Position numbers and translations under genes: made by a program. Below the pieces are notes generated by a model that was not told the origin of the DNA, did not search any database, and worked only from the letters and a program-made list of their open reading frames with translations. Below, piece after piece: positions 16,547 through 26,300 of a DNA stretch of 50,124 nt (positions are counted from its first letter, which is position 1; every line of letters begins with the position of its first letter). Origin of the DNA: an uncultured Spirochaetia bacterium. GTDB lineage: Bacteria; Spirochaetota; Brachyspiria; Brachyspirales; Brachyspiraceae. The stretch covers positions 1-50,124 of the forward strand of contig CAMRCO010000004.1 in NCBI GenBank assembly GCA_947040945.1, given 5' to 3'.

Positions 16547-17290
16547 ATGAATAGAATTTTTATCATTTTATTACTTTCTTTTCTATTTTATAGTTGCGAA
16601 AGTGATTTAATTACCATACTTGATGAGTATAACCCACCATACGAGATAGTAGCAGTACCTAGGAACGGTGGAATTACTGTTAATTTTATATCAGGTATTC
16701 TTGCCTCAGACTTTGCTGGTTTTAATATTTATGTAGACAATTTTTCACAACCGACAGATGCAAAACTTGGAACTGATGGAGCATTACCAACTGTAAGGTA
16801 TGAAAACCATGTTAGAGAGCTTTTCTATTTACCTGCACCGGGTACTTATGTGAATGGAACTCTATATACTATAGCTTTAACGGCTTACGGCACTAATGAT
16901 CTTGCTGATAATGGCTATATTGAAACTAAAATAAACGCTACATACACAGTTGTACCAAGACTCGAAGGAACTATAACAGACACTTCTATTAATATACCTG
17001 CTACAGGTGTTATAGCAAACATCACTGGCAGTAATATTCAACCTGCAGGTGCTTATAAAATACAGTATTTTGGCACTCAATCGAGTTTTACAAATATTAC
17101 AATAATAACAAATAATAATTATGCAACTGACTTTGACTCAAGTGCTATACCTGCTATAGCAAACGGAGTATATGTTCTTAAAGATAACACCAATAATTTT
17201 GTAAAAATATGGATAAAATCTATAAGTGGTGCTAACATTACTTTCGATTGGGCACATCGTAACGACACTCACCCATCTAACTCTATTTAA
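16547..17290 (+). CDS. Lipoprotein with FN3-like fold, second of the tandem pair
   Basis: 247 residues with a very short signal peptide and lipobox FYSC (Cys17). An FN3-like domain covers about residues 30-130 (EIVAVPRNGGITVNFISG, then FAGFNIYVDN, then LYTIALTAYGTND). The C-terminal 110 residues share the plan of the preceding protein, ending in a stretch like VYVLKDNTNNFVKIWIKSI. Sequence identity to its neighbour is low but the order of segments is the same. Followed by a strong terminator, so the pair is a two-gene operon. Confidence 0.75.
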   Translation: MNRIFIILLLSFLFYSCESDLITILDEYNPPYEIVAVPRNGGITVNFISGILASDFAGFNIYVDNFSQPTDAKLGTDGALPTVRYENHVRELFYLPAPGTYVNGTLYTIALTAYGTNDLADNGYIETKINATYTVVPRLEGTITDTSINIPATGVIANITGSNIQPAGAYKIQYFGTQSSFTNITIITNNNYATDFDSSAIPAIANGVYVLKDNTNNFVKIWIKSISGANITFDWAHRNDTHPSNSI

Positions 17291-17302
17291 TAACACAATA
17301 AA

Positions 17303-17337
17303 AAAGCCTAAAATAAATAATACTTATTCTAGGCTTT
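17303..17337. terminator. Bidirectional intrinsic terminator
   Basis: AAAGCCTA pairs with TAGGCTTT, extended inward by AT pairs with one mismatch. It separates the convergent lipoprotein pair (plus) and the giant coiled-coil gene (minus), and has A/T tracts at the ends. Confidence 0.8.
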
Positions 17338-17353
17338 ATACTTTTATACACTC

Positions 17354-20300
17354 TTATTGATTATTCGAGCTTTTTCGTTTCCAACCATTAATGGTCGCCT
17401 CAACATCCTCACGAGAATAATTATTATGAGACACAATTTGGTCAACTGTCCAACCTGTTTTATATAAATCGACTATAAGTTTTTCTTTTTTAGAATCAGC
17501 CCCTTTATATTGTACTTTTTTATTAGTAGGTTTAACCAAAGGTATACCATCTTCAAAAAGATATTGATCAACATTTTTGAGTAATGCCTCTAATGAATTA
17601 ATAGCATAATCAGCACGCTCTAAATTATTTTCAACTTTACTATCTTGGTCTTGATAATAAGTTTTCATTTTCATCAAAGTATCACGCTGATTTCCTATCT
17701 CGTCTATTAAAACCTCAAGTTGCTCAATACGGCTTATAAGTGTTTGTATTTTCTTATCATTCTTATGAAGCTTAGCTGCATCTTGCTCTACAGTTTGTAA
17801 CTTATCCATTAATATATTTCTGTTATCCTCAACATCATTTAATTTATGCTGTATATCATTAATTTTTGAGAATATATCAAATGTTTGTTTTTCAATAGTT
17901 TCAACATTATCCAATGTCGCTACTATTACTGTTTCTTTATCCTTTAATGAAGAAAGCTTATCTTCAATATCATTTGACAGATCAAGTACTGCTTTAACTC
18001 CTAATTCAGTTGTCTCTATCTTAGAATTATATTCAGCTATTGAAGTAAACTTTTCTTTCATATCATCTGAAAGTTCAATAAGCATTTTAACTTTTTCTTC
18101 AGTGTCCTCTATTTCTGCTTTTTCATTTTTAATATTATTAGCATATTCTAGTATCTCTGTATGCATATCTTTAAGAGAGCTAAACTCAGCCACTGTTTGG
18201 GTAATGCTTTCTTTACCTTCATTAGTCTCACTTAATAGAACTCGTAAATTTTCTATTTCGTTTTTAATATTCTCAGTCATAGCATCAGCATTATCAAACA
18301 CTTTCATGTCTGACAAATATGAATCAACTTTATAAGCTATAGAGTCTATTTTCTCTTTTAAAGAATCATACTCTGACTCAATATTATTTTTATTATCCTT
18401 AGATAATGTATTAATAGATTCTATAACACCTGTAACTTGTTCATTTATGTCCTCTGTCTTTTTAGCTAAATCATTCATCAAGATATTTGTTTTATCTTTA
18501 ATATCAATATCTAAAGCTTGTAATCTATACTCTGAGTTTTGACCATATTCCTCAAGTGTTTTTTCTAGGTTCGACACAATATTAGTCATATCAGATAATT
18601 TTTCTCCAGTCTCAATTAAGTCATTCTTGCTATCTTTTAATATTGACTCTTTAGCCTCATGTATATATTCCTTAGCATCTTTCATTAAAATTGATAATGT
18701 CTGCTCTAGGTTAGAGTTTAATCTTTCTATATACTTTTCATATTTTTCTTCAGATTTACTTTCTATACCAGCAACACCTTCATCAATAATATCATTCGCT
18801 TCAGTTATTCTATTATTGATAGCCTCAGTTATGGACTCACGTAATGCTTCTAATGAATCAGACATACCTTCATAATGAGCTTTTAGTGCATCAAACTGTG
18901 ATGACTTTTCATCTAACACAGCATCAACTCTAGAACTTATTTCATCAATAGACTTAGTAGATTTAAGATTAGTATCTTCTATAATATCATCAACTTTCTT
19001 TAAGCGCTCATTAAATGATTCTAAGAACTTTGAATTAATATCCTTCAAGTTTTCCTTAAACTCTTTACCACCTGTCTCAACTTTAGTTTTAGCCTCATCC
19101 ATTTGCTCATATATATTATCAATTTTTTCTTTTATAATATTTTCAAGTTTTTGAATAGAAGGTTCAAGCTCATTTTCTACAGTCTTTATTCTAGCTTCAA
19201 TTTTTTCAACATCTTTTTGATTCTCTTCAATTCCATCAATAAACATATCTTTCAATGTCAATGCCTGTTGTAAATCTGCTATAGTGTCTTCTACCGATGA
19301 AACTATATTATTTTTAGTCATATTAATTTCATTTGTAAAAGATTCTATTTTATTTTTATAATCATCTTCCACATTAGAGAAAATATTATGTAAACTGTTT
19401 AATTTCTCATTATGTTTTTCAGAATAAGAGCGTTCAGAGTTCTCATAAAATACTTTAAGATTAGCTAAGCTATCATTTTGTAATGTCTCCATTTTATCTT
19501 TTGAGTTTTCAGTTTCAATATTTAGTGAATTGTTAAACTCATCTAATAAAATATTTTGATAATCAGATAAACGAACTTCAATATCTTTCATATTTTTAGA
19601 TACTTTATCTTCTGTTAGAGTAAACATATCATCAATTTTTTGAACAAGTAAATTTTCAAGTTTTTCTACAGCAGCCTTAGCATCAGTAAAATCCTTAAAT
19701 GAATCAAGCTCTTCTCTCAAGAAATCATTAACTAATTTTTCAATATTAGGTTTTAAGTCCACAATTTCACGACTAACCTCATCATTAAATGTATTAAGCA
19801 AGTCATCAATTTTATTTCTTGACTCCTCTAAATGCAGTTGATGTGCTGAAGTAAGTTTAGATTCTATACTTAATAAATACCTTTCAGTTTCCTCTACTCT
19901 TGAAGCCAATTCATTTTCTTTTTCATTAATTCGTTCTTGAGCTATATCAGTTGCCACAACAATTTTATCTGTAAGTTTATCAATTTGTAATTTAATATCA
20001 CCTTCACTATTGTCTATAAACTTAACTAAATCTTGTCTTTCTTTTCTGATATCATCTATCTCAGTTTTTATTCCTTTCTGTATCTCTATAAGATTTTTAA
20101 TTTCAGATTCTTGATTTACAATATCTTCCTTAATAGTCTCAATAAAAGTAGTAACATTCTCACGTGCCTCATCAACTCGACTTACAATGTCTTTTATTTT
20201 TTCATTCTCTATCTTATCAAGTTCTTCACGAGCATTATCCATCTTCTCATGTAATGATTCTAAACTAGAGTTCGCTTGCTCCCGTAAACTTAAAACTTCC

Positions 20301-23300
20301 TCTGTTACAGCATCTCTATAAAAATCTTTTATTTGAGAAGCATCAGAAAAAGAATCTTCAAAATGTTCTACTCGTTTCTCAATTCTGTCCTTAAATAAAT
20401 TATTAGACTCTTCAAATAAAGATACAACGTCTCCTTTAAAAGTCTCGGCAAGGGATGCCAAGTCAGGTGTATTATTTAGAATCTCTTTTTTAAGATTATC
20501 AAAAATATTATTTACATCTGTTTCTTGTTCTTCAAAGAAATTTACTATTTCATCTTTCTTAAAATAATTTAAGCCAAGATCATTTTTAAGTGCTTCAATG
20601 CTGTCAAGTAATTTCTCTCGCTCGTCTTCAACCAAACTTAAACTATTACTTTGGTCTTTAGCTAAACTTAAAATAGATTCCTTAAAGTCTTCCATACCAA
20701 CTAAAATATCTTCTTTCTCACTTTGTATCATAGAATAAACGTCTTCACTAGATACTTTATCATCATTTATGCTGTGACGTAAAACTTCAATATCATTCAA
20801 TATTTTTTCTTTATCATTTTCAAGCTCTTCTGTTTTCTCGTTCACAAACTCTACTCGCATAGAAATTGTGTCCTTGAAAGACGTTAATTCATTTTCAATA
20901 CTATCTCTTTTCTCATCAACACTATCTCTAAAACCTGACATAATAGAATCAATCTCTTCTTGAAGTTCCTCTTTTATAGCAGGCATCTTTGATAAAATAT
21001 CTTCTCTAAAATTATCAAACTGCACCTGTACTTTATCTTCACCCTCAATTAAAAACTTGCTTATGTCTTCTAAATTAGGCATATCTTTAAGTAAAGCGTC
21101 TTTTAAAGAATTAAACTTTTCACTTAAACCATTTTGCTCTTCAGAAAATAATAAAGAAATATTATCTACACTTGAAAATGTTTTTGCAATATCCTCTTTA
21201 AATAATTCTAAGTTAGATAAAATATCTGCTTTCTCTTTATTTATTAAATCAACTAAGTCTTCGCTAGAAGGTTTGTTCATATTCTCTAATATAGAATTAA
21301 TTTTCTCTTCAAATAAAACTTTTTCATTAGCGACTTTTTCTGAAACAATATCGTTCACAGAACTGTCATTACTTGATATTTTTTCATTAAAAGAATTAAC
21401 TTTTTCCATCAAACTATCAAAACCTTCTGTCCAATTCTTTTTCTCTTCATTCAAAATATCTTTATATCTGCTTTCAATATTATTAATAAGCAAAGAAGTT
21501 TTGTCATCAAACCCTAAAGTTTCCGCTCTAATTATTGACTTGAAATTATCTAAGTCTTCAATAAACTTATTTTTCTCATCTTCAAATATTGATTCAAACT
21601 TTTTACTATCTTCTAAATCCTCTTTCATCTTATCTAAGTCTTCATACATAGATTCTTTTTCTGTTTCAAATAAAGTAGCAATGTCACTCATGCTTGGAAT
21701 AGATTCGACTATCTCTTCTTTTAAACTAACAAGTTTTTTATCTATTTCATTTTCTTTTGAGTCAAAGCTATCTTTCACACTTTCAAGTACATCAGACCTA
21801 AGTACATCTAAAAGATCCATTAAATGATTTTGCTCATCTGTAAGTAAACCAGTTTTACTTTCTAATTTCTCTATACTTGAAATAAAGTTTTCTCGTAGCT
21901 CATTAATTTTTTCAAATATATCATTCTCATCAATATTATCATTATTCGCTTCAATATAATTCTTAAGTGAATTAATTTCAGTTTCAAAAACGCTACTACT
22001 TTCAGAGGCTATTTTATTAATATCCATTTCTATAGATTTAATTTTCTCTTCAAGTGAAGCTTCATAATCTAAAATCAAAGAGTCCATAGACGCTTTGTAA
22101 TTAGAAATATCTGAATCACTTCTAACCAATGCCTCATTAACTTTATCGAATCGCTCATCAATATTTTTCGCAAGTGAATCTTGTTTCTCATCAACTGCTA
22201 AAATCCTATCAACAATATCCTCAATACCATCATCATTTTTATCACTTAAAACGCTAACAGATTCCTCAACAGCAACTATTTTTTCATCAACATAATTATG
22301 TAACCCAGAGTCAAGTTCTGAAATCTCTAGTTTTATTTTATCAAGCATCGATTCTAAAACTTCTGGATTATCGCTTTCTAAGTTGCTAGCAAAATTATTA
22401 AACTCAGTTTCCATAGCATTAAGTCGTTCAACTACTTCTTTAATTTTTTTCGACTGCTCTTCCCCAATAGAATTGTTCGCTATAAACGCTTCTTGGTTTG
22501 CTAAACTTTCTTTTATTTCCTCTATTACAGAATCAGTTTCTACTGACCTATGATGTTCAAGCTCTGAAATCTCATCTTTATATCTCGCAATAGCACCATC
22601 GACTAAACCTCGTAGCTCTGTTATATTACTTGAAACATCATCTTCTAATTTTGAAAGTATCTCACTAGTTTTATTATTAGCATCCTCTTTTACAGATTCT
22701 ATAAGATTTTTAATTTCAGATTCTTGATTTACAATATCTTCCTTAATAGTCTCAATAAAAGTAGTAACATTCTCACGTGCCTCATCAACTCGACTTACAA
22801 TGTCTTTTATTTTTTCATTCTCTATCTTATCAAGTTCTTCACGAGCATTATCCATCTTCTCATGTAATGATTCTAAACTAGAGTTCGCTTGCTCCCGTAA
22901 ACTTAAAACTTCCTCTGTTACAGCATCTCTATAAAAATCTTTTATTTGAGAAGCATCAGAAAAAGAATCTTCAAAATGTTCTACTCGTTTCTCAATTCTG
23001 TCCTTAAATAAATTATTAGACTCTTCAAATAAAGATACAACGTCTCCTTTAAAAGTCTCGGCAAGGGATGCCAAGTCAGGTGTATTATTTAGAATCTCTT
23101 TTTTAAGATTATCAAAAATATTATTTACATCTGTTTCTTGTTCTTCAAAGAAATTTACTATTTCATCTTTCTTAAAATAATTTAAGCCAAGATCATTTTT
23201 AAGTGCTTCAATGCTGTCAAGTAATTTCTCTCGCTCGTCTTCAACCAAACTTAAACTATTACTTTGGTCTTTAGCTAAACTTAAAATAGATTCCTTAAAG

Positions 23301-26300
23301 TCTTCCATACCAACTAAAATATCTTCTTTCTCACTTTGTATCATAGAATAAACGTCTTCACTAGATACTTTATCATCATTTATGCTGTGACGTAAAACTT
23401 CAATATCATTCAATATTTTTTCTTTATCATTTTCAAGCTCTTCTGTTTTCTCGTTCACAAACTCTACTCGCATAGAAATTGTGTCCTTGAAAGACGTTAA
23501 TTCATTTTCAATACTATCTCTTTTCTCATCAACACTATCTCTAAAACCTGACATAATAGAATCAATCTCTTCTTGAAGTTCCTCTTTTATAGCAGGCATC
23601 TTTGATAAAATATCTTCTCTAAAATTATCAAACTGCACCTGTACTTTATCTTCACCCTCAATTAAAAACTTGCTTATGTCTTCTAAATTAGGCATATCTT
23701 TAAGTAAAGCGTCTTTTAAAGAATTAAACTTTTCACTTAAACCATTTTGCTCTTCAGAAAATAATAAAGAAATATTATCTACACTTGAAAATGTTTTTGC
23801 AATATCCTCTTTAAATAATTCTAAGTTAGATAAAATATCTGCTTTCTCTTTATTTATTAAATCAACTAAGTCTTCGCTAGAAGGTTTGTTCATATTCTCT
23901 AATATAGAATTAATTTTCTCTTCAAATAAAACTTTTTCATTAGCGACTTTTTCTGAAACAATATCGTTCACAGAACTGTCATTACTTGATATTTTTTCAT
24001 TAAAAGAATTAACTTTTTCCATCAAACTATCAAAACCTTCTGTCCAATTCTTTTTCTCTTCATTCAAAATATCTTTATATCTGCTTTCAATATTATTAAT
24101 AAGCAAAGAAGTTTTGTCATCAAACCCTAAAGTTTCCGCTCTAATTATTGACTTGAAATTATCTAAGTCTTCAATAAACTTATTTTTCTCATCTTCAAAT
24201 ATTGATTCAAACTTTTTACTATCTTCTAAATCCTCTTTCATCTTATCTAAGTCTTCATACATAGATTCTTTTTCTGTTTCAAATAAAGTAGCAATGTCAC
24301 TCATGCTTGGAATAGATTCGACTATCTCTTCTTTTAAACTAACAAGTTTTTTATCTATTTCATTTTCTTTTGAGTCAAAGCTATCTTTCACACTTTCAAG
24401 TACATCAGACCTAAGTACATCTAAAAGATCCATTAAATGATTTTGCTCATCTGTAAGTAAACCAGTTTTACTTTCTAATTTCTCTATACTTGAAATAAAG
24501 TTTTCTCGTAGCTCATTAATTTTTTCAAATATATCATTCTCATCAATATTATCATTATTCGCTTCAATATAATTCTTAAGTGAATTAATTTCAGTTTCAA
24601 AAACGCTACTACTTTCAGAGGCTATTTTATTAATATCCATTTCTATAGATTTAATTTTCTCTTCAAGTGAAGCTTCATAATCTAAAATCAAAGAGTCCAT
24701 AGACGCTTTGTAATTAGAAATATCTGAATCACTTCTAACCAATGCCTCATTAACTTTATCGAATCGCTCATCAATATTTTTCGCAAGTGAATCTTGTTTC
24801 TCATCAACTGCTAAAATCCTATCAACAATATCCTCAATACCATCATCATTTTTATCACTTAAAACGCTAACAGATTCCTCAACAGCAACTATTTTTTCAT
24901 CAACATAATTATGTAACCCAGAGTCAAGTTCTGAAATCTCTAGTTTTATTTTATCAAGCATCGATTCTAAAACTTCTGGATTATCGCTTTCTAAGTTGCT
25001 AGCAAAATTATTAAACTCAGTTTCCATAGCATTAAGTCGTTCAACTACTTCTTTAATTTTTTTCGACTGCTCTTCCCCAATAGAATTGTTCGCTATAAAC
25101 GCTTCTTGGTTTGCTAAACTTTCTTTTATTTCCTCTATTACAGAATCAGTTTCTACTGACCTATGATGTTCAAGCTCTGAAATCTCATCTTTATATCTCG
25201 CAATAGCACCATCGACTAAACCTCGTAGCTCTGTTATATTATTGAAAACATTGTCTTCTACTCGCATAAACATATCGCTAGCTTTAATGCTTATATCTTC
25301 TTTTACAGATTCTATTTCAGAATCAAGAGAATCAACTTTATTTTGAACCTCATCCGCTTTCTTAGATAATGATTCATTCATAGCTTCAAATTTTTCAAAA
25401 TCATTCTGTAGATTAATTGTATTATTATTTATAGTTTCAAATTGAGTGTCTATTAATTCTTTAATGTTTGACGCATCATTATTTAAGCCCTCAATTCGTT
25501 TACCCATAGAATCTAACTTTTCTTTATAATCATCAGATAAATTATTAGAGTCAGCTTTAAGAGAAGCAAATTGATCCATTAAATTTTTAGACGTATTTTC
25601 AAACATAGAATGATAACTAGAATTAAGATCATTTATATGTTCTTTTTTCTCTTTCAATATATCTTCTAATGAATGCTCTAATATTAAATATTTTTCTTCT
25701 ACACTTGAAAGTAATTCTTTTTCTTTCTTTTCTACAACATCATAAACATTCTGCATATTCTTTTCAAAAACTTCTTTTCCACTTTCAGCTCTATGAGAAA
25801 CATCCTCAAGTTCACCTTTTAATATATTCATCTCATCACGCTTTAAGTTAAGCATATTATCAAAATCTAATGTAGCATTTTTTAATTCAGTACCAAGTAA
25901 ATCTAATATAGATTTTTTATTAGCATCAGATTCATTTTTTGTATCTTCTAAAAGACCCTGCATTTCATTTTGTAAGTCAGTAAAGTTTTTAGATAATATA
26001 TTTTGAACATCATCACATCTTTTTTCTGTAAGCTCAATTCTGCCTATAACAGAATCCATATCCTCTACTATCTCTTTTACTTGAGTATCTTTATAGTTAT
26101 CAAACATATTGTCAAGTTCAGATTTTATTTGCCCAACATAATTAAGCCCATAACTTTCAATCTCATTTTTAAATGTATCGATATTATTATATGCTTCCAT
26201 TGTTTTAGAGGCAAACTCAGAATTAATATCATGAACATCTTTTTCAAGCTCATAAGTTATAGTTTCAAGTAAGTCTATTTTTTTCTCAAGCTTTTCTTTT

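Noticed and set aside
21057-24440. Two identical 256-codon open frames on the plus strand at 21057-21827 and 23670-24440
   Set aside because: They are antisense shadows of the duplicated coiled-coil sequence, Ser/Leu/Phe-rich as expected from the reverse of Glu/Lys-rich codons, with no ribosome binding sites. Their identity only reflects the repeat.
20085-25241. The 2.5-kb direct repeat as a mobile element or composite transposon
   Set aside because: No transposase, no terminal inverted repeats, and the frame is kept across every junction. It is an intragenic duplication.
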